Source of the DNA: DASRCB01 sp035653295 | GTDB taxonomy: Bacteria > Acidobacteriota > Terriglobia > Bryobacterales > Bryobacteraceae | Direction of reading: 5' to 3' | NCBI GenBank assembly: GCA_035653295.1 | Contig: DASRCB010000298.1 | Coordinates: forward strand, 1-36,970 | DNA: 36,970 nt | Shown: in pieces, positions 27,704 to 35,847 of the stretch | Numbering within the stretch: position 1 is the stretch's first letter | How the letters are laid out: the number at the start of each line of letters is the position of its first letter | Position numbers and translations under genes: made by a program | Notes under the pieces: generated by a model | Told to the model about the DNA's origin: nothing | Database searches by the model: none | Seen by the model: the letters and a program-made list of their open reading frames with translations, nothing else

Positions 27704-28663
27704 ATGACCGTCGAAGAGGCGCTGGGGGCATTTCCACGGCTTTCGGCCCTGGTGGCCGGCGATGTTTGCCTGGATCGGTGGTGCGCTTATGAGCCGGATT
27801 TCGCTCAGCCATCGCGTGAGACCGGGATTCCGAGGATTGCCGTTACGTCGGTCGAGTGCACGCCGGGAGCTGCCGGAACGGTGGCCTCGAACCTGGCTGC
27901 GCTTGGGTGCGGGCGTGTGGCGGTGCTCGGGATTGTGGGCGCCGACGGCCACGGACATGAGCTGCGGCGCGCTCTCCGCGCGCGCGGGATCGAAGATGGC
28001 GCGCTGCTCACTGTGCCTCGGCTGCTGACGTTCACATATACAAAACTGATCAACCGCAATAGCGGCGCTGAAGATCTGCCCCGCGTCGATTTTATTCGCG
28101 ATCGCGACCTGCCCGACGAAGTGGAGGCGCAGCTGGTCGAGCGATTCACGGACATCGCCGGAGACTTCGACGTGGTGATCGTGTCCGATCAGGCTGAAGT
28201 TGCGGTGGGCGCGACGGTCACGCCAGCGCTGCGAAAGGCGATCTCCAGGGTGAGGAAGACGGTCTGGGTGGATTCGCGGGCGCGGGCCGAGCATTTCCGC
28301 GGGGTAGTGCTGAAGCTGAACGAGCAGGAACTGGAAGAGGCCTGCGCGCGCATCGGACATGGCAAAGACGCGGAAGCGTTACGGCGCCATACGCAGTCGC
28401 CGGTTGTGGTGGTTACGCGCGGCGGCGAGGGCGCATCTGTTTACACCGATCGGGGCGTCGCCGCCGCTCCGGCGCGCCGGATCGAACATCCGGTGGACAT
28501 CTGCGGCGCCGGGGACAGCTTCAACGCCGGCGCCGCGCTAATGCTTGCTTTGACCGGCGATCCGCTGGCCGCCGCGCATTTCGGGAACCTTGTCGCTTCC
28601 ATTACCGTCATGAAACCGGGTACCGGAACGGCAACACCTGCGGAAATTCTCACTCACGGTTAA
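27704..28663 (+). CDS. PfkB-family sugar kinase (HldE kinase domain-like)
   Basis: 319 residues. Ribokinase fold: GAAGTVASNLAALG (55-68) is the N-terminal sugar-binding glycine-rich motif and CGAGDSFNAGAAL (267-279) is the anion hole with catalytic D271. VAVLGIVGADGHGHELRRALRARGI and the following FTYTKLIN with RVDF are closest in pattern to heptose-7-phosphate kinases (RfaE/HldE N-domain), so a sugar phosphate leading to an ADP- or GDP-activated sugar is a fair guess. A PfkB kinase for another hexose is possible. The gene is divergent from the minus-strand trio; the 124 bases between them hold the TATGTT box and the GGGAG of the acyltransferase and little else. Confidence 0.85.
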   Translation: MTVEEALGAFPRLSALVAGDVCLDRWCAYEPDFAQPSRETGIPRIAVTSVECTPGAAGTVASNLAALGCGRVAVLGIVGADGHGHELRRALRARGIEDGALLTVPRLLTFTYTKLINRNSGAEDLPRVDFIRDRDLPDEVEAQLVERFTDIAGDFDVVIVSDQAEVAVGATVTPALRKAISRVRKTVWVDSRARAEHFRGVVLKLNEQELEEACARIGHGKDAEALRRHTQSPVVVVTRGGEGASVYTDRGVAAAPARRIEHPVDICGAGDSFNAGAALMLALTGDPLAAAHFGNLVASITVMKPGTGTATPAEILTHG

Positions 28664-28692
28664 TTTTTGTAACCGTAAGCCGCAGCGGCTTA
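28656..28692. repeat. Two adjoining 7-bp inverted repeats spanning the kinase stop codon
   Basis: ACGGTTA-ATTTTTG-TAACCGT at 28656-28676 is followed directly by TAAGCCG-CAG-CGGCTTA at 28676-28692. Both stems are perfect and share base 28676. They cover the kinase TAA and most of the 44-base gap before the 98-residue gene. There is no T-run after the second stem, so a simple intrinsic terminator is unlikely; a protected 3' end, attenuator or operator is possible. Confidence 0.55.
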
Positions 28693-28707
28693 TCAACTCG
28701 ATAGACA

Positions 28708-29004
28708 ATGGTACAGGGCAACTGGAAAATGGCGGACGACCAGGTTCAGACCCAATCGGCAAAACTCGGCGCGGACTACTGGCTGACGCTCAGCCGCTCA
28801 GACCAGCCCGAGGAGTGGACCGTGCGCCTGCTCGGCCCTTCGCCCACGGTCTGCACCATCGTGGCCGAGAACGAAGAGGAAGCTCGCTCCCTCGCCGCCG
28901 AAGCCGCCGAACAGTACTTCCGTGAAAACGGGATTGACGCCGAGGTACCGGACGTCCTCCGCTGGACCGCCGCGACGAAGCTGACCTTTCGCGTCCGCAA
29001 CTGA
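28708..29004 (+). CDS. Unrecognised 98-residue protein
   Basis: 98 residues from ATG at 28708, or 91 from ATG at 28729, which has GGAA directly before it. No known family recognised. The sequence is acidic and soluble, with no signal or membrane segment. A beta-rich start and middle (DYWLTLSR, EWTVRLLGPSPTVCTIVAE) are followed by a helix (NEEEARSLAAEAAEQYFRENG) and a closing beta strand (KLTFRVRN), which suggests a small alpha/beta domain. It lies between the sugar kinase and the amidotransferase on the same strand, with 26 bases to the next ATG. Codon use is like the neighbours. Real coding is likely because of the balanced composition and clean placement. Confidence 0.65.
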   Translation: MVQGNWKMADDQVQTQSAKLGADYWLTLSRSDQPEEWTVRLLGPSPTVCTIVAENEEEARSLAAEAAEQYFRENGIDAEVPDVLRWTAATKLTFRVRN

Positions 29005-29017
29005 GCGGTCCGCCCGC

Positions 29018-29023
29018 TACACT
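29018..29023 (+). promoter_or_regulatory. -10-like box TACACT, 7 nt before the asnB-like ATG
   Basis: TACACT ends 7 bases before the ATG at 29031; there is no Shine-Dalgarno sequence. It predicts a leaderless start for the amidotransferase and GT4 transcription unit. Confidence 0.5.
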
Positions 29024-29030
29024 GAATGTT

Positions 29031-30962
29031 ATGTGTGGGATCGCGGGGTTCGCCTCGGTACAGCCCTGCCCTGCCGGCTCCGAGGAGACGGTGCGGCGCA
29101 TGGCTGCGGCGATCCGTCACCGGGGTCCCGATGATTTCGGCTGCTTCGCCGATGAGCATGTCGCGCTGGGGCACAGGCGGCTGAGCATTATCGACGTCGC
29201 CGGCGGCCATCAGCCGATGACGAATGAGACCGGCTCCCAGATCATCGTTTACAACGGCGAGATCTTCAACCACGCCGATATCCGTCCGGCGCTGGAGCGC
29301 GCGGGCCACCGCTACGTGACGCGCTGCGACACCGAAACCATCGTTCATGCGTACGAGCAGCATGGACCCGGCTGCCTTCAGCTTTTTCGTGGCATGTTCG
29401 CCTTCGCCATCTGGGACGCTGAGAAGCGAACCCTGTTTTGCGCTCGCGACCGCCTCGGCATCAAGCCGCTCTATTACTTCTGGAACGGCCGCCTGTTCGC
29501 CTTCGCTTCGGAGATAAAGGGATTGCTGGCGCATCCGGAGGTTGGCGCCGCGCTGAACCAGGATGCCCTGCCCGAATATCTGGCCTTCGGCTATACGAGC
29601 GGCGAGGAAACTCTGTTTCAGGGCATTCGCAAGCTTATGCCCGGGCATCATCTGACGCTAGAGCTGGGCGCCATCAGCCCCGAACCGCGGATCCAGCGCT
29701 ACTGGGACGTGCGCGACGCGTTTGGCAGCGGGGTAGAGCGCGGATGGAAGGAAACCGACTGGGTAGCGGAGACGCGGCGGCGCCTGGAAGAAACGGTCCG
29801 CATGCGCCTGATGAGCGATGTGCCGCTCGGCATGTTTCTGAGCGGCGGCGTCGATTCGAGCGCGATTGCCGCCCTGATCCGGCGCATGGCCGACGGTCCG
29901 GTGAAGACATTCTCGGTGGGTTACCGCGAGGCGCAGTTCAGCGAGCTGAGCTACGCAGCTCAGGTTGCGACCGCCATAGGCACCGAGCATCGCGAAATCG
30001 TAGTCGGAATGGACGAGTTTTTCGGCGCGCTGCCCACCCTGATATGGCACGAGGATGAGCCGATCACCTGGCCGTCGAGCGTATCGCTGTATTTCGTCTC
30101 GAAACTCGCCTCCGAGCAGGTCAAGGTAGTGCTCACCGGGGAGGGCAGCGACGAACTGTTCGGCGGGTACGAAAGGTATCGCTGGAACCTGCTGAACAGC
30201 CGCGCGGCGCGGGCGTGGAATGCCGTGCCCGGTGCGGGGATGCTCCGACAGCAATTGGCCACCACCCCCCTGTTGAAAGCCTCCCTGCGGCGGCGCATCC
30301 GGCACACGTTCGTGGGCCGCGAACCGGCTGTCGAGTCATTGTTTCTCGATAACTTCTACTGCGCGTTCTCGCGGGAGGAGCAGCAGAAACTGCTGCCATC
30401 GCCCCCCGAAGAAGTGTATGGGAATTATCTCAGCTACTGGAACGCGGCTGCGGGCATGTCGCCGCTGGCGCGGATGCTGTATGCCGATCAGAAGACTTAC
30501 CTGGTGGAGCTGCTCATGAAACAGGATCAGATGAGCATGGCCGCTTCCATCGAGAGTCGCGTGCCTTTTCTCGATCACACCTTCGTGGAGTTCGCGGCGA
30601 GAATTCCGGACGCGCTGAAGATCCGAGGGGGCGAACAGAAATCCGTTTTCAAGAAGGCGGTGGAGGACCTCCTGCCGCGCGAGATCGTGTACCGGAAGAA
30701 GATGGGATTTCCCACTCCGGTACGGAAATGGCTGCTCGACGACGCAGCGCGGCCTCTGCTCGAGGCGCTGTCGGATTCAGACGGCCTGATTGCCGCACAC
30801 CTGAACGTGCCACACGTGCAGGATTTGATTATCCGCCATCGCTCAGGCGCGGAGGACGCGACCGACCGGCTGTGGCGGCTCATCAATCTGCAGGTGTGGG
30901 GCGATGTCTTCCTCACCGGCAGGCGCGAGCGCTGGTCTTCGCTGCAGGCGTCGTCGGTATGA
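29031..30962 (+). CDS. asnB: Glutamine-dependent asparagine synthase-like amidotransferase
   Basis: 643 residues. N-terminal class II glutaminase domain with the catalytic Cys2 exposed after Met removal (MCGIAGF), RHRGPDD and NGEIFNH. C-terminal AMP-forming synthetase domain with the pyrophosphate-binding SGGVDSS at 271-277, then LTGEGSDELFGGYERYRWN and KQDQMSMAASIESRVPFLDH. All key motifs are intact. Besides free asparagine synthesis, members of this length within glycan clusters (including PEP-CTERM/XrtA exopolysaccharide loci) amidate sugar acids or other carboxylates, and this context favours that. The stop overlaps the ATG of the GT4 gene by 4 bases. Confidence 0.9.
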   Translation: MCGIAGFASVQPCPAGSEETVRRMAAAIRHRGPDDFGCFADEHVALGHRRLSIIDVAGGHQPMTNETGSQIIVYNGEIFNHADIRPALERAGHRYVTRCDTETIVHAYEQHGPGCLQLFRGMFAFAIWDAEKRTLFCARDRLGIKPLYYFWNGRLFAFASEIKGLLAHPEVGAALNQDALPEYLAFGYTSGEETLFQGIRKLMPGHHLTLELGAISPEPRIQRYWDVRDAFGSGVERGWKETDWVAETRRRLEETVRMRLMSDVPLGMFLSGGVDSSAIAALIRRMADGPVKTFSVGYREAQFSELSYAAQVATAIGTEHREIVVGMDEFFGALPTLIWHEDEPITWPSSVSLYFVSKLASEQVKVVLTGEGSDELFGGYERYRWNLLNSRAARAWNAVPGAGMLRQQLATTPLLKASLRRRIRHTFVGREPAVESLFLDNFYCAFSREEQQKLLPSPPEEVYGNYLSYWNAAAGMSPLARMLYADQKTYLVELLMKQDQMSMAASIESRVPFLDHTFVEFAARIPDALKIRGGEQKSVFKKAVEDLLPREIVYRKKMGFPTPVRKWLLDDAARPLLEALSDSDGLIAAHLNVPHVQDLIIRHRSGAEDATDRLWRLINLQVWGDVFLTGRRERWSSLQASSV

Positions 30963-32146
30963 AGCTGCTCTGGGTGAAGTCCGATTTTCTTCACCCACCG
31001 GACCGCGGCGGCCAGATCCGAACACTCGAGACCCTGAAACGGCTGCATCGCCGACACGAGGTGCACTACATCGGGCTGAAGCAGCCGGGCGAAGACGAAG
31101 GTCCCAGGCGCGCAGGCGAGTACTCGTCGCGCTGGTACGCGGTGGAGCACGTCGTTCCGGATAAGACGTCCCTGGCGTTCGCAGGGCAACTGGCGCGCGG
31201 GCTGTTCGACCGGGTTCCCGTCGCCGTTAGCAGGTTTCGTTCGCGCGCGATGCGGCGCCAGCTCCATGCCCTGCTGGCGCGGCAAAAGTTCGATGCCGTT
31301 GTCTGCGATTTTCTTTTCCCCGCCGCCAATATTCCCGACCTGGCCCCGGTGACGCTGTTCCAGCACAATGTCGAGGCGCTTATTTGGCAGCGCCGTCTGG
31401 CGCAGGCGAATAACCCGCTGCAACGGGCCTACATCGGGCTCCAGGCACGGCGGATGGAGCGATTCGAACGCGAAGTATGCCGCTCAGTAGGATCGATTAT
31501 CGCGGTTTCCGAACAGGATGCCGAGATCATGCGGCGGGAATACGGCGCGGCGCGCGTCAGCGCGGTCCCGACCGGCGTCGATACCGACTGTTTCCGCAGA
31601 CCCGAGCAGGTGGACGCGAAAACGGACCTGGTGTTTGTTGGATCGATGGATTGGATGCCGAACATCGACGGGGCGCTCTGGTTTGCAAATGAGGTCCTGC
31701 CGCTGATCCGGAAGCATGTGCCGGAATGCACCCTGGCCGTTGCCGGGCGGCGGCCCGCGGCGGAAATTCAGGAACTGGCCCGCCGCGATTCGGGAATCAC
31801 CGTTACCGGCACCATACCGGATGTCCGGCCGTGGATTTGGGGCGCCCGCGCCGCTATCGTGCCGCTGCGCATCGGCGGAGGCACGCGCATCAAGATTTAC
31901 GAGGCCATGGCCGCCGGCACGCCCGTGGTATCGACAACCATAGGCGCTGAAGGACTGGATGTCAGGAACGGCGATACCATCCTTCTTGCCGACGATGCGG
32001 CCGGCTTCGCGGATGCCTGCATCTCACTGCTCAGAAGGCAGGAACAGGCGGGGCGCATCTCCGGTGCGGCACGCGACCTGGTATCGAGCCGCTACTCCTG
32101 GGATGCGGTGGCAGACGCCTTCGAGAAGCTGCTTACGTCCAAATGA
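30959..32146 (+). CDS. GT4-family glycosyltransferase (PEP-CTERM/XrtA-associated type)
   Basis: 395 residues. GT-B fold: the N-lobe starts LLWVKSDFLHPPDRGGQIRTLETLKRL, with the glycine-rich acceptor-side loop, and the C-lobe carries FVGSMDWMPNIDGALWF, VTGTIPDVRPWIWGA and the nucleotide-sugar motif PLRIGGGTRIKIYEAMAAGTPVVSTTIGAEGL (E-x7-E-like). The overall layout resembles the sugar transferases found next to XrtA exosortase and EPS genes. It is translationally coupled to the amidotransferase (ATGA). Cytoplasmic or membrane-peripheral. Its stop lies inside the 3' end of the converging methyltransferase gene (14-base overlap). Confidence 0.88.
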   Translation: MKLLWVKSDFLHPPDRGGQIRTLETLKRLHRRHEVHYIGLKQPGEDEGPRRAGEYSSRWYAVEHVVPDKTSLAFAGQLARGLFDRVPVAVSRFRSRAMRRQLHALLARQKFDAVVCDFLFPAANIPDLAPVTLFQHNVEALIWQRRLAQANNPLQRAYIGLQARRMERFEREVCRSVGSIIAVSEQDAEIMRREYGAARVSAVPTGVDTDCFRRPEQVDAKTDLVFVGSMDWMPNIDGALWFANEVLPLIRKHVPECTLAVAGRRPAAEIQELARRDSGITVTGTIPDVRPWIWGARAAIVPLRIGGGTRIKIYEAMAAGTPVVSTTIGAEGLDVRNGDTILLADDAAGFADACISLLRRQEQAGRISGAARDLVSSRYSWDAVADAFEKLLTSK

Positions 32147-32885
32147 CGATGTAGCCGCCGAGTTTCCGGATTCCAGGCGCGCGCAGCAGCGCCGCATCCA
32201 GACCGGCCAGCGAACTGGCGAAAGGGAAGAACCGCTGGAACCGGCTCAGGAACAGAAAATAGCGCGTATGCGCTCCCTGGAAACAGCGACGGATGATATT
32301 GATCTCCGTGCTGTTCAGCGGCCGCTCGCCCGGGGTTCCGTTAGTGCTGATGGGAAGGGCCATGCGCAGGGTCCGCAGCAGGCGCGGCGAGAACGGTTCG
32401 GCTACGATCAATCGCCCACCGGGGTTGAGCCGGTCGCGGATCTTCCCGAGTACGAAAGGGAGATTCGGGATTACATGGTGCAAAAAGGAATCAATCCAGA
32501 CCAGATCGAACGTCTCCTTCGAATCCCATGCCTCGAGCGGGCTGCAGACGGTCGTGATCCGATCGGCGAGGCCGCTCAGCTGGGCGCGCCTGGTAAGCAC
32601 CTCAAGCGAGCCGGACGAAATGTCCAGAGCCGTGACCTTAGCGCCGAGAGCGGCGAGCACCAGAGAGTTTTCGCCGAGTCCGGCGCCGACATCCAGCACC
32701 GTTTTGCCGCGAAGATCGCCCGCCATCCGAAAGCAGAAATCGATGTGCCAGGGACCGGCCGGATGCGCATAGCGCTGCACGATCCGAGGATCGAGCGGCG
32801 CTACTTGCTGTTCGGCGGCTTTGCGGTCGAAGAACTCCGCTTCGGCCTGCCACTGCGAGCGGTCGTAATCGGGTAAACCGGTCAC
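32133..32885 (-). CDS. Class I SAM-dependent methyltransferase
   Basis: 250 residues, GTG start. Rossmann-type core with motif I VLDVGAGLGENSLVLAALG (about 62-80), the acidic residue after strand 2 (VTALDISSGS), and FDLVWIDSFLHHVIPNLPFVLGKIRDRLNPGGRLIVAEPF as motifs II-III. The C-terminal 80 residues are basic and may bind membrane or glycan. It is most similar in layout to small-molecule or glycan methyltransferases (UbiE/Methyltransf_11-like), so sugar O-methylation is a fair guess in this island. No leaderless-type box was found before the GTG. It is divergent from the GT39-like gene, with 71 bases between. Confidence 0.85.
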   Translation of the reverse strand: MTGLPDYDRSQWQAEAEFFDRKAAEQQVAPLDPRIVQRYAHPAGPWHIDFCFRMAGDLRGKTVLDVGAGLGENSLVLAALGAKVTALDISSGSLEVLTRRAQLSGLADRITTVCSPLEAWDSKETFDLVWIDSFLHHVIPNLPFVLGKIRDRLNPGGRLIVAEPFSPRLLRTLRMALPISTNGTPGERPLNSTEINIIRRCFQGAHTRYFLFLSRFQRFFPFASSLAGLDAALLRAPGIRKLGGYIVIWT

Positions 32886-32936
32886 AAGATTCGATCATCT
32901 CACGCGCCGCGCGAGGTCTTATAAACTGAATAAGCG

Positions 32937-32960
32937 ATGCGCCACGGTGAGCACGTTTGA
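32937..32960 (+). CDS. Possible 7-codon leader peptide coupled to the GT39-like gene
   Basis: ATG at 32937 opens MRHGEHV and stops at TGA 32958-32960, overlapping the TTG start of the next gene (TTGA). TATAAACT at 32920-32927 lies 9 bases before the ATG. The arrangement would let a terminating ribosome restart on a weak TTG codon. A one-base insertion or two-base deletion would instead fuse this ATG to the next gene, so a frame error is a rival explanation. Tentative. Confidence 0.3.
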   Translation: MRHGEHV

Positions 32961-34339
32961 GGCACGTCTTCGGGCTGCTGTTCGTGTACGCGGTCTTCGC
33001 TCTGCTGGCGTGGCGTCAAGTCCCGAGCTGGCCGTATATCTACGACGAGGCCGATTATATGTGGGCGTCGTCGCTCGGTTGGGCCGCGAATTACACGGAC
33101 ACGCCGACCCTGCCGTTCCGCGAGTTTCTGCGGCTGGGATTGCACGGCGGAACGCAGAAGAACGAGCAGCAGTCGCTCTCCGCGGTGGTGCGGAACAGCA
33201 ACGACATCGTTTTTTACCGGCACTGGCACGGTCCGGTCTATTTTTACTGGCTCGACGCGACCCAGCCGCTGCATTCGTCGGAGCAGCTCATGCGCGGCTT
33301 GCAGCTTGTATTTCCGGCGATTGGCGGGTTACTGATCTATCTCGGCTGCGTGAGCCTGCTTCCCGCGGAAACGGCGGTGGCCGGCGCAGTGCTGGCGTCG
33401 GCGATGTATTTGTGGAGCGACACGGTGCTGCGCTCGCTGGAAATCGCGCCGCACCAGTTATTCGCCCTGTGGTGCCTGGCGGCGTTGTTTTTTCTGGCGC
33501 ACGTCATGATCACCGGAAAACGGCGATTCTGGTACGGCGCGGTGATCTGCTGCGCGCTGGCGTTCTGCACCATGGAAGTGGCGTTCGTGCCGATCCTCAC
33601 CCTGCTGGTGTGTGGCCATTTCCGGCGGCGCGAATTGCAGGCTGACTGGCGCTTTCACCTGAAATGGGTCGTCCTGTTGCTCGGTACGATCCTGCTGGTC
33701 TGGCCCGGAGGGCTGCTAAAGCTGTCTGCGGCCAAGGCATACCTGTTCATGGCGTATCTGGCCGTGTTTCGCCGTCACGCCTGGGGCAGCGATCTCACCA
33801 TCACGCAAAGCTGGCTGCTTCGTTTTGCGCACGATCCGGTCGCCTGGGCGCTCGTGCTGGCCGCGGTCGTGGTCTACCTGCGTGTGGACAAACCTCTGCG
33901 CGCGTCGCTGGTCCCGTTCGCGGTGTTTTCGGTGCTCATGATCGCGGCGGTTTTCCGCGTCAATGCCGATGCGCCGCGCTATTCACTGCCGTTCATGCCG
34001 GCGCTGGACGTGTTCGCCGCGGCGGTTGTTGCTGGCCTCCTCGGGGCGCGCAAGCGGGCCGCTGTAACCGTCGGCGTGCTCTGCTGTGGGCTGTTCCTGA
34101 CTCGCGCGCTGTGGCTGCATACGCGGCCTCTCGGAGAGGCGACGGAAGCGCGCGCGATCCTCGCCTGGGTGGCGCAGAATCGTTTGGCCGACAAGACACT
34201 GCTCATCCCGCAGGATTACGTGCCGACCGTGCACTACTATTTCCCGCGAACCACTCTGACCGGGTACCGCGACGTCGCATCGTTCGCTGATGAACGTCTC
34301 CACGGCCACTTTGCCGCGATTTACCCGGCTCAGCCCTGA
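32957..34339 (+). CDS. GT39-like multi-pass membrane glycosyltransferase
   Basis: 460 residues. The TTG at 32957 is the first possible start, since an in-frame TGA lies at 32948-32950. First membrane segment FGLLFVYAVFALLAW, then an outer loop with the acidic DE of WPYIYDEADYMW in the GT-C position, about nine more membrane segments and a short outer C-terminal domain ending LHGHFAAIYP. It is the same general class as the protein at the start of the window, though the two are clearly different in sequence. Expected to move a sugar from a polyprenyl carrier in the periplasm. The gene stands alone on the plus strand and overlaps the converging rmlB by 10 bases. Confidence 0.75.
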   Translation: MRHVFGLLFVYAVFALLAWRQVPSWPYIYDEADYMWASSLGWAANYTDTPTLPFREFLRLGLHGGTQKNEQQSLSAVVRNSNDIVFYRHWHGPVYFYWLDATQPLHSSEQLMRGLQLVFPAIGGLLIYLGCVSLLPAETAVAGAVLASAMYLWSDTVLRSLEIAPHQLFALWCLAALFFLAHVMITGKRRFWYGAVICCALAFCTMEVAFVPILTLLVCGHFRRRELQADWRFHLKWVVLLLGTILLVWPGGLLKLSAAKAYLFMAYLAVFRRHAWGSDLTITQSWLLRFAHDPVAWALVLAAVVVYLRVDKPLRASLVPFAVFSVLMIAAVFRVNADAPRYSLPFMPALDVFAAAVVAGLLGARKRAAVTVGVLCCGLFLTRALWLHTRPLGEATEARAILAWVAQNRLADKTLLIPQDYVPTVHYYFPRTTLTGYRDVASFADERLHGHFAAIYPAQP

Positions 34340-35364
34340 GCGCCGCGACGTTCGTAATTCCGCTCGTACCAGGCAAGATACTCGCCGGACCGCACGCGCT
34401 GCAGCCAGCCCTCGTTGGCGATATACCAGTCGATGGTGCGGCGCAAGCCATCTTCGAAACCGACCCGGGGCGCCCATCCGGTTTCTCGCATGAGCTTCTC
34501 GCTCGAGAGAGCGTAGCGGCGATCATGTGCTGGCCGGTCTGTGACAGATTCGATAAGTTCCGGGCCACGGCCGGTGGCGTCCAGAATCATTCGTACGACT
34601 TCGAGATTCGTGAGCGAGCGGCTTCCTCCGATGTTATAGACCTCACCGGCCCGGCCTTCCTCGAGCACGGTTCGTATGGCGCGGCAGTGATCTTCGACGT
34701 ATAACCAGTCGCGCACCTGCTGCCCGTCTCCGTAGATGGGCAGCCTGCGGGCCGCCAGCGCGTTGGAAATCATGAGCGGAATCAGCTTCTCCGGAAACTG
34801 ATACGGCCCATAGTTATTGGACGCGCGCGTAACCACCACCGGAAGCTTGTATGTCTTCGAATAGGCGAGCGCCAGCAGGTCGGACCCGGCCTTCGTTGCC
34901 GAATACGGGCTGCTGGGATTCGGCGGATAGCTTTCGTCCGCCTCGGCGGGCGGCTCGAGACTGCCGTAGACCTCGTCGGTGGAGACATGCACAAAACGGC
35001 TGACGCCGTGTTTTCGTGCCGCTTCGAGCAGGGTGAATGTGCCGCGAATGTTGGTATCGACCACCGGCGCAGGCGAAAGAATGCTGCGGTCCACGTGCGA
35101 CTCCGCGGCGAAGTGAACGATGGCGTCGGGTCGCTCTTCGACAACAACGGTGTCGATGGCCGACGCGTCGCAGATATCGGCGCGAACGAAGCGGTACCGA
35201 GTATCCTCCGCCACCGCCTGCACATTCTCGGGATTGCCGGCGTAAGTGAGCTTGTCCACGTTGACTATACGCGCAAACCAGTCTTCGGCGATGCCGAGGC
35301 GCACGAAACAGGAGCCGATAAAGCCTGCGCCGCCGGTCACAACTACTTTGAGATTACGCGACAT
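34330..35364 (-). CDS. rmlB: dTDP-glucose 4,6-dehydratase
   Basis: 344 residues, the normal length. Extended short-chain dehydrogenase: NAD-binding GGAGFIGS (11-18), then VNVDKLTYAGNPENV, HFAAESHVDRSI, the active-site triad region STDEVYGSL with T129, D130 and E131, the catalytic YSATK (Y154, K158), and NNYGPYQFPEKLIP. It makes dTDP-4-keto-6-deoxyglucose, the branch point to rhamnose and to amino or methyl deoxysugars. No rmlA, rmlC or rmlD is in the window, but the DegT aminotransferase could act on its product. ATG with GGGAG 9 bases upstream. Divergent from fliW with only 24 bases between starts. Confidence 0.95.
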   Translation of the reverse strand: MSRNLKVVVTGGAGFIGSCFVRLGIAEDWFARIVNVDKLTYAGNPENVQAVAEDTRYRFVRADICDASAIDTVVVEERPDAIVHFAAESHVDRSILSPAPVVDTNIRGTFTLLEAARKHGVSRFVHVSTDEVYGSLEPPAEADESYPPNPSSPYSATKAGSDLLALAYSKTYKLPVVVTRASNNYGPYQFPEKLIPLMISNALAARRLPIYGDGQQVRDWLYVEDHCRAIRTVLEEGRAGEVYNIGGSRSLTNLEVVRMILDATGRGPELIESVTDRPAHDRRYALSSEKLMRETGWAPRVGFEDGLRRTIDWYIANEGWLQRVRSGEYLAWYERNYERRGAQG

Positions 35365-35381
35365 GGGAAAGAACTCCCATG
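35362..35381. repeat. 7-bp inverted repeat across the rmlB/fliW divergent junction
   Basis: CATGGGA (35362-35368) and TCCCATG (35375-35381) with a 6-base spacer. The left arm contains the rmlB start codon and the rmlB Shine-Dalgarno GGGAG lies in the right arm, so folding in the rmlB mRNA would hide the ribosome-binding site. It also sits where a dimeric regulator could control both genes. Confidence 0.5.
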
Positions 35382-35388
35382 GTAGCGG

Positions 35389-35847
35389 ATGCCCGTCGCC
35401 ACCAACTGTTTCGGCTCGATCCCCGACGACGCCGGCGTACACTTCGAATTTCCGGCGGGGCTTCCGGCCTTCGAGCACGAGACAAGGTTCGTGCTGCTCG
35501 CGCCGCTCGAAACAGCGCCGCTGGTCTTCCTGCAGAGTGAGCGCACCCCCGGTCTTTGCTTCATCGCGATTCCGGTGGATGCGATATGCAGCAACTACAA
35601 TCTGGCGCTTTCGGCGGAAGACCTCGAAAAATGCGGGTTCGAGCCGGGGCGAGTTCCTGAAACCAGCGAGATCGCGGTACTAGCCATCCTCTCTGTCGGG
35701 AGTAGTGAGACCACCGCCAACCTGCTGGCGCCGGTTGTAATTCATCTGGCAAGCCGGCGCGCGGTACAGGCCGTACGAGCGGATCGCGTGTACTCGCATC
35801 GCCATCCGATTCGGCTGCCGGAAGTGGAGGCAGGCGCATGCTCGTGA
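35389..35847 (+). CDS. fliW: Flagellar assembly factor FliW
   Basis: 152 residues. FliW landmarks are present: FPAGLPAFEHETRFVLL near the start, APLVFLQSERTPGLCF, NLLAPVVIHLASRRAVQAV and the ending YSHRHPI. FliW binds CsrA and flagellin in a partner switch: free flagellin takes up FliW, releasing CsrA to repress flagellin translation. The next gene is csrA (10-base overlap) and flagellin follows, so the whole switch is encoded here in order. The start at ATG 35389 has no good ribosome-binding site, but homology begins about residue 14. Confidence 0.92.
   Translation: MPVATNCFGSIPDDAGVHFEFPAGLPAFEHETRFVLLAPLETAPLVFLQSERTPGLCFIAIPVDAICSNYNLALSAEDLEKCGFEPGRVPETSEIAVLAILSVGSSETTANLLAPVVIHLASRRAVQAVRADRVYSHRHPIRLPEVEAGACS

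Noticed and set aside
31959..32876. 305-codon plus-strand frame over the methyltransferase
   Set aside because: It is antisense to intact SAM-binding motifs and has the low-complexity charged composition of a shadow frame.
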